64,000 nucleotides of DNA from CAWECB01 sp963807465 (GCA_963807465.1 CAWECB010000003.1:62001-126000), one strand, 5' to 3'; positions 1 to 9,473 are shown, counted from the stretch's first letter. The notes: generated by a model from the letters alone, not told the origin. Numbers and translations are program-made.

Positions 1-1032
1 GGCCAAGTCTTTGAATATCTCGTCTAAATGCTCTCGGAGTAAAGTTCTCCCCGCTTGCAAGGCCGGAGACTCTATCTTCTCATCTTTGATGAATTCTCCC
101 AAGACGCTGTCTTTTTCGTCTTCTCCAACCGGAGTTTCTAAAGATACCGCCTTTTGGGAAATCTTTTCCAAATGGCGAACTTTTTCTACCTCAAGTCCCA
201 TCTCAGCCGCAATCTCTTCGGCTAAAGGCTCCCTGTCCAATTCCTGCAACAATTTCCTCTTGGCCTGAGTGTATTTGGTCAAGGTTTCAATCATATGGAC
301 CGGAATCCTAATCGTCCTCGCCTGATCGGCCAAAGCCCTTGTAATTGTCTGTCTTATCCACCAGGTGGCATAGGTAGAAAACTTGTAGCCTTTTCTCCAA
401 TCAAACTTTTCGACCGCCCTAAACAATCCCAGGTTCCCTTCTTGTATCAAATCGAGTAAGGTTAAATTCGGAGAACGTCCTATATACTTTTTGGCTATGG
501 AAACGACCAGTCTCAGATTAGCCTCAGCTAGTTTTCTTTTGGCATCCTCGTCTCCCATTTCTATTCTTTTCGCAAGCTCTTTCTCTTCTTTGGCACTTAT
601 AGGCTCAATCCTCCCTATCTCTTTTAGGTAAGACTGGATGGAATCTATCTTGCCCGAAGAGCTTTTCTTCCTTCCTCTTTTTTTTGTTTCGACTTCGGTA
701 TCCAGATACCCCCTAGAATCCTTCAAGTCGATACTTGCCTGTTCCAAGCTTCCCAAGAGGCCTTCCAATTCTTCCATATTCTCTTCAATGTTAGGAAAAT
801 AGTTCAGAATCTCGGAAAAAGTGACGAAACCCCTGGTTTTTCCTTTCTTTATCATGGCAGTGAGCTTTTCCGGAGTCACAACCGAAACCACCCTCTTTTT
901 CCTCTTGGCGGGCTTCTTCTTTATAGTCTTCTTCTTTTTAATGACCTTTTTAATGGGTTTTTTCTTCTTCGAGACTTTTTTCTTTTTAACAACAATTTTT
1001 TTCTTTTTTGGCCTTTGTTTCTTTTTTTTCAT
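1..1032 (-). CDS. rpoD: RNA polymerase primary sigma factor (sigma-70), 3' end outside window
   Basis: The frame is open for 344 codons and runs off the window edge. It is a group 1 sigma factor directing RNA polymerase to housekeeping promoters. After a very basic N-terminal tail (about residues 1-50, almost all Lys/Arg) there is a region 1.1-like segment. Region 1.2 follows (KIDSIQSYLKEIGRI), then region 2 with NLRLVVSIAKKY, the LLDLIQEGNLGLFRAVEKF block and the -10-binding YKFSTYATWWIRQTITRA. Region 3 starts with IRIPVHMIETL. Region 4 is cut off. Its ATG overlaps the TGA of dnaG (ATGA), so the two are probably translationally coupled. The Lys-rich tail is not usual for sigma factors. Confidence 0.95.
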   Translation of the reverse strand, partial: MKKKKQRPKKKKIVVKKKKVSKKKKPIKKVIKKKKTIKKKPAKRKKRVVSVVTPEKLTAMIKKGKTRGFVTFSEILNYFPNIEENMEELEGLLGSLEQASIDLKDSRGYLDTEVETKKRGRKKSSSGKIDSIQSYLKEIGRIEPISAKEEKELAKRIEMGDEDAKRKLAEANLRLVVSIAKKYIGRSPNLTLLDLIQEGNLGLFRAVEKFDWRKGYKFSTYATWWIRQTITRALADQARTIRIPVHMIETLTKYTQAKRKLLQELDREPLAEEIAAEMGLEVEKVRHLEKISQKAVSLETPVGEDEKDSVLGEFIKDEKIESPALQAGRTLLREHLDEIFKDLA

Positions 1033-2785
1033 CTTTTTATTAGATTATTGAATTTCTCTAAAAGACCCCTAATCTCGGGAAAAAGCCCCTTATCCTCGAG
1101 TTCTTTTATCTGAGTTGTTATCTTATCCCTTTCTTCCTTTTTGAGCAAGGAGTCCAGTTCAAAGACGCATTTATCCCATTCCTCATCGATTTCGATATCG
1201 CTATCCCTCATTATTTCCGACGCAATCAGAGCGTAGTTCAGGAAATTAGATATCTCCGGAGATTCGTCGAATCCTTTCTCTAATTCTTCAGCCACAATCG
1301 CTGGATTTTCTTTAAGCTTCAAGAGTATGTCTTTGGCGGGAGAGGAAAAACCATTGATTTCCTCGACCGTCAAAAAATCCGCCTTTGAACCGTTGATTAA
1401 AGCTATGACCAAAAGTGTTTCCTCTAGTAAGCACCTCCTTGATTTTTTGTCTTTTATAATGTTCTCTATCTTGTCTCCGTGCGAATCTTCTTCAACCTTC
1501 ACATTCTTCATCTCCGACCGAATATCTTCCTCCTTTATCTTCAACCGATGAGATAAACTCCCTATCCAATGACTCTGCTCGATATTGTTTTCGATCTTCT
1601 TAAAGATGGGCAACAAATCGTTGACTATTCGTTTCTTGTCTTCGAACGAATCAGGATTCCTTCCCTTGAAAGCCAGCTCGAAATAGAATTCGTTGATGGG
1701 TTTAGCCTCCTCGACCAGCTTTTTCCATTTCTCTTCCCCTTCCATTAATATTATATCGGCCGGATCCTTTTCCGAAACCATGGATATGACCTTTACGTTG
1801 AATCCGTTACGAAGGGCCAAATCTATTCCTTTCTTGGTTGCGTTGTTCCCGGCCAAATCCATATCAAAAGCCAAAACCAGATTGGAAGAATACCTCTTGA
1901 TTATTCCCAGATGCAAAGGAGTCAGAGCCGTTCCCGAAACCGCGATGCAGTTCCTGACTCCGGCCTGGTGGGACATGATACAATCGACGTTTCCCTCGAC
2001 CAAGACGCAATAGTCCCTCTGACGAACTTCCATCTTCGCCTTATCCATACCGTACAAAGCCCTGCTCTTGTCATACAAGATGGTATTGGGCGTGTTCAGA
2101 TATTTGGCCATGTCTTCATCCGACTTCGCGCCGAATATTCTGCCCGTAAACCCGCTTACTGAAGAATTCAAATCAAAGATGGGGAACATTATTCTCCCTC
2201 TGAATCGGTCAAAAAACTTCTGCGAGTCTTTCTTAATGGCCAATCCCGCATTGACAATGTCTTCCCTTTTGTATCCATGTCCAATCAGAAAGTCTGATAA
2301 TCCCTGCCACGTATCAGGAGCATATCCCAGCCTCCAGTCCTTAATCGTTTCATCCCTCATACCTCTCTTTAATAAGTATTCTTTTACTTCGGCTCCAGTC
2401 TTGCTCTTTTCAAGCTGGGCGGTAAAGAACTTGCAGGCGCTCTCGCATATTTCGGACAGCAATTGCCTTTCGGTTTTCATTTTCTGCCATTCGGTCGACT
2501 GGGTCTTCAATTGGACCCCAGCTTTCTGGGCCAATATCTTCAAGGCGTCGGGGAAATCGATTCCTTCTATCTTCATTACGAACTTGAACATGTCCCCCCC
2601 TCGTTGCATCCCCCGAAGCAGTGCCACAACTGACGGCTGGGAGAAACGAAAAAAGACGGACTCTTTTCGTTGTGAAAAGGACAGCGAGCTCTGTAGTTTA
2701 TTCCCGCTTTTTCAAGCTTCACGTAGCTTTGGATGACATCGACAATATTTAAGCGAGACTTGATTTCTTCAATGTCGGAGTTCAT
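1029..2785 (-). CDS. dnaG: DNA primase DnaG (one frameshift)
   Basis: It synthesises RNA primers at the replication fork. The N-terminus carries a CHC2 zinc finger (CPFHNEKSPSF, then HCFGGC). The TOPRIM core shows VLVEGNVDCIMSHQAGV and AFDMDLAGNNA. The reading frame breaks near 2594-2600 in a run of seven G (minus strand); one extra G restores the expected GGDMFKFVMKIEGIDFPDAL. Length after repair is about 585 residues, normal for the family. It is the first gene of a dnaG-rpoD pair, the minimal form of the macromolecular synthesis operon. The start follows a -10 box by only about 10 nt. The break is most simply a homopolymer sequencing error. Confidence 0.93.
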
Positions 2786-2795
2786 AGGTATGAAA

Positions 2796-2824
2796 ATAAT
2801 ACCAGCTTATAGGCTAAAAAACAA
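2796..2824 (-). promoter_or_regulatory. Predicted sigma-70 promoter of dnaG-rpoD
   Basis: On the minus strand, TTGTTT (2824-2819), a 17-nt spacer and TATTAT (2801-2796). Transcription would begin near 2789, about 4 nt before the dnaG ATG at 2785, implying a leaderless mRNA. Confidence 0.45.
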
Positions 2825-2832
2825 GGTAAAGG

Positions 2833-4113
2833 CTACTGCTTCCATTCGCCCAAAACTACCGTCATGTTCGTCTCCTTCCCGTCGCGCAAAACCTTTAGGC
2901 TAATGCTGTCGCCAGAATTATGGGCCGAGATTATGTTAGACAGAGAGTTGTCCTTGGTTATCTTCTCCCCATTTATCTCTAAGACGATGTCCCCCTCTTT
3001 CAATCCCGCCTTGTCGGCCGGAGAACCCGAAGTTATGGCCGGTTCATCAGCCGTACTCCCCTTGGCTATGAGAGCCCCGTAATCAACCGACAACTTCTTA
3101 TCTTTGGCCAGTTGCGAATCAACGAGAACATACCTCACTCCAAGGAAAGGATATGAAATCTTTCCCGTACTCTTCACCTGCTCGATGTCCTTTTTGGCCT
3201 TATCAATCGCTATGGCAAACCCGATGCTCTGCCCGTTTTCCGCCACCGCGGTATTCATCCCAATGACTTCCCCTTTAAGATTAAGGAGTGGACCGCCGGA
3301 ATTGCCGGGGTTAATAGCCGCATCGGTCTGGATGATGTCTTCCAGAGTTTCCGAGCCTACGGTTTGTCCGGAAGCGACAACCGTCCTGCCGAGGCCGGAT
3401 ATCACCCCCACGGAAACCGTATTCTGGAACTGGCCTAACGCATTGCCTATAGCTATGGCCGACTGACCTATTTCGACATCCAAAGATTCTCCCAGCGTAA
3501 GTGGCGTCAACTTTTCGTCGGCCGTAATCTTTATGATCGCGATGTCCTGCACGGGATCCTTGGCCAGAACCGTGGCCGGATATTCTTTTCCGTCGTTCAT
3601 TACGACCGTATATTCGGCCGTATCGTCGGAAACTACGTGCTTGTTCGTCAAAACCAAGCCGTCCGCAGAAACGATGAATCCCGTCCCGGCTCCCACCTGC
3701 TGTTTTTGCGTTCCTGTCTGCGTCTGTTCCGGAATCAAGAACATGTTGTCTCCGAAGGGACTCAAGTATTGGGTGGAATAAACGGGAACATCTTTAGTGA
3801 TAACAACGCTCACCACGGACGGAGAATTATCCTTGACTACATTGATAACCTTTTCCTCTTGGGTAGTCTGCGGAGCATATTCCTTTTCGATGACTTTTTC
3901 CGCCTGTACAATCGGCACTCCGGCTGCGATTATTTCCTGTTTCAGTTTAAGATAAAACACATAGCTTGAAAGCAGCCCGCCGACCAGGCCTATCAAAAAA
4001 ATTATTATCAAGAACAATCCCATGAAAGGCATCTTTTTGCCCGGTAGGAGCCTTTTCATCGAAGGAACCTTGAGCTTCTTAAGATCTATTTGTGGCAATT
4101 GGTATATTGACAT
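2833..4113 (-). CDS. HtrA/DegP-family serine protease with PDZ domain
   Basis: This is a membrane-anchored S1C protease, 426 residues. One transmembrane segment (about residues 28-52) follows a basic cytoplasmic tail, placing the protease outside the membrane for protein quality control. The catalytic triad is visible: His in LTNKHVV, Asp in DPVQDIAIIKI, Ser in NPGNSGGPLL. A single PDZ domain fills the C-terminus (about 320-420, with SGSPADKAGLKEGDIVLEING). A Gln/Thr-rich insertion around residues 110-140 resembles loop LA. It is the usual one-PDZ DegS/HtrA size. It is separate from the dnaG unit downstream by a 47-nt gap that holds the dnaG promoter. Confidence 0.93.
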   Translation of the reverse strand: MSIYQLPQIDLKKLKVPSMKRLLPGKKMPFMGLFLIIIFLIGLVGGLLSSYVFYLKLKQEIIAAGVPIVQAEKVIEKEYAPQTTQEEKVINVVKDNSPSVVSVVITKDVPVYSTQYLSPFGDNMFLIPEQTQTGTQKQQVGAGTGFIVSADGLVLTNKHVVSDDTAEYTVVMNDGKEYPATVLAKDPVQDIAIIKITADEKLTPLTLGESLDVEIGQSAIAIGNALGQFQNTVSVGVISGLGRTVVASGQTVGSETLEDIIQTDAAINPGNSGGPLLNLKGEVIGMNTAVAENGQSIGFAIAIDKAKKDIEQVKSTGKISYPFLGVRYVLVDSQLAKDKKLSVDYGALIAKGSTADEPAITSGSPADKAGLKEGDIVLEINGEKITKDNSLSNIISAHNSGDSISLKVLRDGKETNMTVVLGEWKQ

Positions 4114-4124
4114 ATAATTTTACC

Positions 4125-4832
4125 TTACTTTTTATCATCATAATGTCCAAATTCGTATTTCATCCTCCTAGTCGGCCCGGAAAAAGCCATATGTAGACCG
4201 CATATTAAATACTTCAAAGCGGTCGTGAAATATCCGTCTTTCTCGAACCTCCGCAAGGGCATATATATCTTGACCGAGGGCACTATACCGAATTTTCCTA
4301 GTTCCGCAGCCTGCTGGACGAAATACACATCCTCGGCCAAAGTAATTGTTTCGTCAAACCCACCGACCCTTTCGAAAACCTCTTTCTTCACCATTATACC
4401 CATGGCTCCCATGGGAAACAACTCCTTGAAAACCGTCTGAGGAACGTTATAAAAAATGTCCAAAGTTGCCGGATTAAGGTAAAGGTTGTTCCTTTGGGGA
4501 AGGATATGGAAAGAAGCGACCGCTAAATCATTGCTTGTAAAATATTCAACTGATTTCTTAAGAAAAATCCTAGGGGAAAACCTAACGTCTGCATCGATAA
4601 AGAACAGGATGTCGCCCCTGGCAACTTTCGCTCCGCTGTTCCTCCCTTTGGCCGGAAGTCCTCCCAAAACAACCTTGCAACCAAACTCCTTGGCGATGAC
4701 GATCGTATTATCTTTACTACCTCCATCGGCAATAATTATTTCATAATCGCTAAATCCTCCCCTTTTTATCGCCGACAGCAACAGGGGCAAATTCTTCTCT
4801 TCGTTTAATGTCGGTATGATTATGCTTATCAT
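4125..4832 (-). CDS. Family 2 glycosyltransferase
   Basis: This is a GT-A fold inverting glycosyltransferase. The N-terminus MISIIIPTLNEEKNLP is diagnostic, followed by DYEIIIADGGSKDNT and the metal-binding FFIDADVRF. The frame is open upstream to 4880, but the family motif starts at the Met encoded at 4832, which lies 1 nt after the stop of the upstream glycoside hydrolase, so I chose that start. It has about 235 residues and a weakly hydrophobic stretch near the C-terminus. Acceptor and donor cannot be told. It probably acts on a cell-envelope glycan or lipid, with the neighbouring hydrolase and the second glycosyltransferase-like gene. Confidence 0.88.
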   Translation of the reverse strand: MISIIIPTLNEEKNLPLLLSAIKRGGFSDYEIIIADGGSKDNTIVIAKEFGCKVVLGGLPAKGRNSGAKVARGDILFFIDADVRFSPRIFLKKSVEYFTSNDLAVASFHILPQRNNLYLNPATLDIFYNVPQTVFKELFPMGAMGIMVKKEVFERVGGFDETITLAEDVYFVQQAAELGKFGIVPSVKIYMPLRRFEKDGYFTTALKYLICGLHMAFSGPTRRMKYEFGHYDDKK

Positions 4833-4833
4833 G

Positions 4834-5832
4834 TTATTTCTCGAATAGTTTCTTGGCTTCGTTCCAGATGGAGGGATCATTGTGAACCGTTTTCATCCAA
4901 TACCACCACTCCGCCCCCCAGAAATAAAAGGTATCAATACCAGTAGCTTCCGCAAATCTTACATTATACTCAAACTGCTGCGGATTCATCGTCTCTGCCT
5001 GCTCCGCCAATGAAGAATTCATAATGGAATTGGCGCACCAAGGCTCGGCCTGAAGCTCGGATCCCATCACTTTTTTATGGAAAAGCATTGCCACCAATTC
5101 CGCCCTCCTTGCGTAAAAAACCGGGGGGTAAATATAGGAAACATATCTTCCTATCTGCTGCTCCCATACCCTTTTGTATGTAGTGACGCCAACCACGTCT
5201 TCTCCTATGTTTGAAATCCTCAACCAAAGAGACAACTCTCCACTGTCAGTAACGATCACTGGATGGTTCGGATCAAGGCTTTTGACAAAAGCGACCTCTT
5301 TCTTTAAAAAGTTGGCATCCATCCAAGGACAGGCACCGAAATTGAGAAGTGACTCGTTCTCGACCTGCCAGGCGGAAATCGAAGGAGAATCCTTGTACCT
5401 TAAAACTATCGTCCTTAACTCGTTCAATATCTCTTCCTGCTGGCTATCCTCGTTCATATTCCTCACCCATTGCGGCAGATGGCACTCGGGCCAGCGCGGA
5501 GTCTTCATCCCGATAGCAAGGACTATTTTCGCATCCCTCTTTTCCGCTTCGGAAACCTGCCAGTCAAGGTCGCTGAAATCATATTTCCCCTGCTCTTTCT
5601 CAATCAGGTCCCAGTGGACGGAAATCTTTATGTTTCTAGCCTTAAGATCATCCAGAATGGCCAGATATGTCTCTTTTTCATCAAGCTTCAAGAAGTCGGT
5701 TTGTTTAGCCGAGAAATCGACCCCCCAGGCGATGTTCTTTGCAGGCTTACTGGAACCTACAAAAAAATAGACAATAAAGACTATTGCCAAAAACGATAAT
5801 AGCCATAAGCAGTATTTAAGAATTCTGTTCAT
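4834..5832 (-). CDS. Membrane-anchored TIM-barrel glycoside hydrolase
   Basis: 332 residues. An N-terminal hydrophobic helix (about 6-26) anchors or exports the protein. The rest looks like a clan GH-A barrel: SVHWDLIEKEQGKYDFSDLD resembles the GH5/GH42 'WxxIEPxxGxYDF' block, AWQVENES carries a candidate acid/base Glu, and GSELQAEPW a candidate nucleophile Glu. The C-terminal FYFWGAEWWYWM is rich in aromatics. The exact GH family and substrate cannot be assigned by eye. It sits 1 nt before a family 2 glycosyltransferase, suggesting joint work on an envelope or extracellular polysaccharide. Confidence 0.7.
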   Translation of the reverse strand: MNRILKYCLWLLSFLAIVFIVYFFVGSSKPAKNIAWGVDFSAKQTDFLKLDEKETYLAILDDLKARNIKISVHWDLIEKEQGKYDFSDLDWQVSEAEKRDAKIVLAIGMKTPRWPECHLPQWVRNMNEDSQQEEILNELRTIVLRYKDSPSISAWQVENESLLNFGACPWMDANFLKKEVAFVKSLDPNHPVIVTDSGELSLWLRISNIGEDVVGVTTYKRVWEQQIGRYVSYIYPPVFYARRAELVAMLFHKKVMGSELQAEPWCANSIMNSSLAEQAETMNPQQFEYNVRFAEATGIDTFYFWGAEWWYWMKTVHNDPSIWNEAKKLFEK

Positions 5833-5877
5833 TGCTTATATTATAGTAAAAAAAGGATAAAAAATCAAAACTATCCG

Positions 5878-6780
5878 CTAGTAGAGTACGAGAACAGCCA
5901 AGCCTATGGCTATCAACAATATCGCGAATATCTTCTGTATGATTACCCTTCTTGATGTCTCCTCCTTTAGCACCCTGGGGAAGAAAAAAGAGAAAAACAG
6001 CGTTAAAAGGAAAAGGAAGACATACTGGATGCCTTTGAGCGAATTCATAATGGCTAAATATGCGATAGGGGCTAGGGATATCGCAAAATTCTGAAGGATA
6101 TTCGCGATGCCTCCAGCCGACTGGGCTGAAAGGAAGACCGCCCCCATTCTCTTGCTTAATATATTTTGCTTAGTGAATATTTCTCCCCTAAATCCTTTAT
6201 CGAAGAGAAGGAACAAAATTATCAAAAAGCTTATTATCCTCATCCAGATGAACCCCTGCAGAAACGGCTGGTTTAAAAAGACGAACTTGGAAAAAATGTA
6301 ATCTAGGGAAAACATTAAAGAGGTAAGGGTTGTCAACTTAAGACAGTCTCCCGTAATCTTGGGATTCTTATCTATGGAAATGACAACACTGCCTATCAAA
6401 AGCAAGACAAACGCCAAGACGTCGGTACTCTTCATTTCCTGCATGCCCCAGAACATCCAGGTCAAAATAAAGATGAATATGGGCTGGGTCGCCCCGACCG
6501 TGGGCATGACGCGAGAAACGTCAAAATTCTCCAAAGAAGTGAACAGTCCGTAAAGCCCGGCAACATATACGACAGCCTCAAGAACTATCCACATCATTCC
6601 CGTAGCGTCTGGAAACCTGAAGTTTATAAACGGTATCAAAATAATGACGAGTATGCTCAATAACCCGACGTAGAACGTGTATGATTTGGGCTTGGGCGGC
6701 CCAGCCAAAACTATCTTATCTCCCAGAGAGGCAAGAGCGAAAAAGAGATAGGCCAAGATTATAATTGACAGCCAGGACAT
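5878..6780 (-). CDS. EamA/DMT-family transporter
   Basis: 300 residues with about ten hydrophobic segments, the typical size and pattern of drug/metabolite transporter superfamily permeases made of two EamA repeats. The first repeat ends with GSVVISIDKNPK and the second with LLIAIGLAVLVLY. Substrate unknown. Its start overlaps the end of the upstream glycosyltransferase-like gene by 22 bp, so they are co-transcribed. A role in exporting or importing a metabolite linked to the neighbouring sugar-transfer genes is only a guess from context. Confidence 0.8.
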   Translation of the reverse strand: MSWLSIIILAYLFFALASLGDKIVLAGPPKPKSYTFYVGLLSILVIILIPFINFRFPDATGMMWIVLEAVVYVAGLYGLFTSLENFDVSRVMPTVGATQPIFIFILTWMFWGMQEMKSTDVLAFVLLLIGSVVISIDKNPKITGDCLKLTTLTSLMFSLDYIFSKFVFLNQPFLQGFIWMRIISFLIILFLLFDKGFRGEIFTKQNILSKRMGAVFLSAQSAGGIANILQNFAISLAPIAYLAIMNSLKGIQYVFLFLLTLFFSFFFPRVLKEETSRRVIIQKIFAILLIAIGLAVLVLY

Positions 6781-8063
6781 TTTGTTACTTCGGAATTAAT
6801 TTGTAATGCTCCTAATTTTTCTCCTTCGATGAAACCTTCCATTGCCATTTCGGCAAAATATCCAGCATTGAGCCAGTCAAAAAACCAGTCCTTAATGTCT
6901 TCAATATCTCCCTGCTCCACCCCATAGCCAGAATTTATGAGCCAACGCTTGTTGAAATCTTCCTGGGATCCTATCGTAGGAGCTATTATTATCGGCAACC
7001 CCAGGGCCGAATAAAAAGATAATTCCGAAGGCTTGGTCCATAAGATGTCCGTCTTCCTCAATACCGCATTAAATAATTTATAGTACGACTCAAAATCGTT
7101 CTCGAAGACTATTTCCACCATTCCTTTGTCCAAAAACTCTCCCAATCCCCCGCTCCTTATCTCATTCTCAAAATATTCCTTTATTTTCTTCTTGGTTCCG
7201 GCAACAAGAATCACTTTCAAATTGCCGTTGTTTATCCTCCTCTTCAACTTTCTCACTATCTCCACCCCCATCTCTTTCTGCGCTCCGGCACCTCCGACAG
7301 CAAAGGTTACGGTTAAAGGATGGTCAGACTTCTCCGGAAGCTTACCTAGCTTTTCTCTCACAACAAAATTATATTTCTCTCTGTAGTTTCTCACTGGATC
7401 AAGATTCAGTATCCTACTTTTCAAATCTTCCCTGGCTATCTCCGTATCGCACCCGCCAACATTTTCTAAAGGCAAAGGATATCCGCTCATGGCTATGTTT
7501 TCCTTTTTGACTCCGTAAAGCCTCAGCCTCTCAATAACCCTTTCGTTCGGAGCAAAGTATTTTATTCTTGAATTCCTTGGATCAATCGGCGCCCACGTCC
7601 TCGCGATATCGGCATCGCAGACAACGCAATAAATATCGCCGGGATAATCGAAATACTCGGCCATGAAGGCAGGATTGTAAAAAGTCGAAACGAAAGGAAT
7701 GTTATTCTTGGAAAGTTTTTCTATCAAGTCCTTGCCCCACCCTCTTTCGAACAAAGAATACGTTCCTTTTTGTGTAAAAGCCGCGCCCGAAAGATCCCTC
7801 TTGGGATAGAAGGCCCTTATCCTCTGTGTCCAGTCGAATATCGAAAAAGCTATTCCTCCGATTAGGGGAAACTTCTTGAATCTGGAAATGTATTCATAGA
7901 AGGATCTCGAGCTCTCCCATAGCCGCCGATCCCTTTCCGGGATGCCCTTGTAATCGTTCGCGCAAATGACCTCGCCTCCTTCGGCCATGAACTTCAAGGG
8001 ATAGGCCGTCCGCTGGTGACCGTAGCCCATATTAATGGAAACAATCCAAGCTTTATCATTCAT
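6759..8063 (-). CDS. Glycosyltransferase-like protein, MGDG synthase/MurG style
   Basis: 434 residues. The N-terminal SINMGYGHQRTAYPL resembles the glycine-rich GHG(H/Q) loop of GT28-type enzymes (MurG, MGDG synthase). A second Rossmann-like half begins near LTVTFAVGGAGAQKE and includes ILWTKPSELSFYSALGLPIIIAP, resembling the donor-binding region of GT-B enzymes. I therefore infer a GT-B fold glycosyltransferase, but the family is divergent and could be an uncharacterised (DUF) family. The C-terminal tail TKCPGCQL has a CxxC. It is the first gene of the EamA/hydrolase/GT2 group. Confidence 0.6.
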   Translation of the reverse strand: MNDKAWIVSINMGYGHQRTAYPLKFMAEGGEVICANDYKGIPERDRRLWESSRSFYEYISRFKKFPLIGGIAFSIFDWTQRIRAFYPKRDLSGAAFTQKGTYSLFERGWGKDLIEKLSKNNIPFVSTFYNPAFMAEYFDYPGDIYCVVCDADIARTWAPIDPRNSRIKYFAPNERVIERLRLYGVKKENIAMSGYPLPLENVGGCDTEIAREDLKSRILNLDPVRNYREKYNFVVREKLGKLPEKSDHPLTVTFAVGGAGAQKEMGVEIVRKLKRRINNGNLKVILVAGTKKKIKEYFENEIRSGGLGEFLDKGMVEIVFENDFESYYKLFNAVLRKTDILWTKPSELSFYSALGLPIIIAPTIGSQEDFNKRWLINSGYGVEQGDIEDIKDWFFDWLNAGYFAEMAMEGFIEGEKLGALQINSEVTKCPGCQL

Positions 8064-8086
8064 GCGTTAATTATATCCTATTTGCC

Positions 8087-8737
8087 TTAAAAAATCCAAA
8101 TCCTTCTTTTTCTCCGCCCGAACAATGAACCAGATAGCGGAAACATAAACATATTAATGAAAATTATGCCCGTTACGAATCCTCCGATATGCGCCCAGTA
8201 GGCGATGCCCGCATCGAAAGTTCCGGTCGAAAACAGCTGGTATAAAAACCAGATGAAAATGTAGATGATGGCGGGGATTGAAAGCAGAAATATGGGCGGG
8301 ATATAGGCCTTGATTTTGTTTTTGGGCAATAAGACAAGGTACCCGCCCAAAACCCCGGAAATGGCCCCTGACGCCCCTATAACCGCGGATGTATCGGCAA
8401 CGGCAAGCGAATATCCGATAGCCGAACCTATGCCGCATAATAGATAAAAAAGCAGAAATTTAATACTTCCCAATTTCGATTCGAGACTGTCTCCGAATAT
8501 CCACAAAAACCACATATTCCCCAATAAATGCCAGAAGTTTCCGTGAAGAAACATCGAGGTTATGACCGTGAAAAACTGACCGTCGAACAGCTTGGCCGGA
8601 GAAAAGCCAAACAGATTGACGTAATATTCAAGATTGGGATAAGTATAAAAAAAGAAAACCGTATTCAAAACGATTAATAAGATTGTCCCCAGAGGAATTC
8701 TCCCTCTTATTCTGTTTTCGTCATATAAAGGAAACAT
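8087..8737 (-). CDS. Rhomboid-family intramembrane serine protease
   Basis: 216 residues, six or seven membrane segments. The catalytic Ser is in GASGAISGVLGGY and the His in YWAHIGGFVTGI; HGNFWHLLGNMWFLWIFGD is the conserved rhomboid loop 1/TM2 block. It cleaves substrates within the membrane. The ATG overlaps the nrdG TAA (TAATG), so it is translated with the ribonucleotide reductase genes even though function is unrelated. An Arg/Lys-rich tail (FGRRKRRIW) ends the protein. Confidence 0.93.
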   Translation of the reverse strand: MFPLYDENRIRGRIPLGTILLIVLNTVFFFYTYPNLEYYVNLFGFSPAKLFDGQFFTVITSMFLHGNFWHLLGNMWFLWIFGDSLESKLGSIKFLLFYLLCGIGSAIGYSLAVADTSAVIGASGAISGVLGGYLVLLPKNKIKAYIPPIFLLSIPAIIYIFIWFLYQLFSTGTFDAGIAYWAHIGGFVTGIIFINMFMFPLSGSLFGRRKRRIWIF

Positions 8738-9438
8738 TACCTTATCTTAAAAAATTCAAAGTATTTGGAAATATCTTTTCCGACCGCTTCCATGAATTCA
8801 TCGTCATACGATTTGACATCGCTAAAATCAGGATTGATCGTTCCCTTCTCTCCCCTAAACTTCTGGAGAAAATACTTCTTGGCCGGGGAAATATTTTTTG
8901 CCATCCGAATGATATCTTCTTTGGAATGGATTCCGGGCACAACCGTTGTCCTGAATTCGTAATCGATTCCACTCTTCTTAATGAAATCTATGGACTCTTT
9001 TATTTTGTTGATATCGACTTTAGCCCCCGCCGCTTTTTCATAATCATCGAGTGGGGCTTTGATATCCATAGCGATATAATCAATGAGCTTTTCTTTGACT
9101 AATTTCTTTATGACTTCCGGATTCGAACCATTAGTATCGAGCTTTACCAAGAATCCCATGTCTTTGATTTCCCTGCAAAGACTTATAAGTTCTTCCCCCT
9201 GAATCGTCGGCTCTCCTCCGCATAAGACGCAGGCCTCAATTAATCCCTTTTTGTCTTCTAAAAAAGCGATGAGGTAATCACGGGATATTTCGGGATGTTT
9301 TTCCATTTCTTCGGGAATGACAAGTTCTTTGGAATAGCAGAAAGGGCAGCGGAAATTGCAGCCAGACAAGAAAATCGTGCAGGCTATACGTCCCGGATAA
9401 TCAACTAGAGTAACCTTTTGTAGTCCCCCTATTTTCAT
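8737..9438 (-). CDS. nrdG: Anaerobic ribonucleotide reductase activating radical SAM protein
   Basis: 233 residues. The radical SAM cluster motif is SGCNFRCPFCYS (CxxxCxxC), preceded by VDYPGRIACTIFLSGC, typical of glycyl-radical activases of the NrdG2/PflA-like kind. CGGEPT is the SAM-binding GGE motif. It uses an Fe4S4 cluster and S-adenosylmethionine to put a radical on the C-terminal glycine of NrdD. Here two proteins carry that glycine motif: NrdD itself and the small protein just upstream (9474-9752). It is longer than E. coli NrdG because of a fuller barrel. The start is separated from the small protein by a GC-rich hairpin. Confidence 0.92.
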   Translation of the reverse strand: MKIGGLQKVTLVDYPGRIACTIFLSGCNFRCPFCYSKELVIPEEMEKHPEISRDYLIAFLEDKKGLIEACVLCGGEPTIQGEELISLCREIKDMGFLVKLDTNGSNPEVIKKLVKEKLIDYIAMDIKAPLDDYEKAAGAKVDINKIKESIDFIKKSGIDYEFRTTVVPGIHSKEDIIRMAKNISPAKKYFLQKFRGEKGTINPDFSDVKSYDDEFMEAVGKDISKYFEFFKIR

Positions 9439-9451
9439 ATGACTAAAATGC

Positions 9452-9471
9452 GCGGGATAACCCGCACATCA
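9452..9471 (-). terminator. Intercistronic GC-rich hairpin (weak terminator or attenuator)
   Basis: On the minus strand TGCGGG-TTAT-CCCGCG is followed by CATTTTAG. It lies between the glycyl-radical mini-gene and nrdG. The U run is short, so it may only reduce read-through or protect the upstream mRNA end. Confidence 0.45.
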
Positions 9472-9473
9472 TA

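Noticed and set aside
4833..4880. N-terminal extension of the family 2 glycosyltransferase
   Set aside because: It overlaps the hydrolase 3' end and precedes the conserved MISIIIPTLNEE start.
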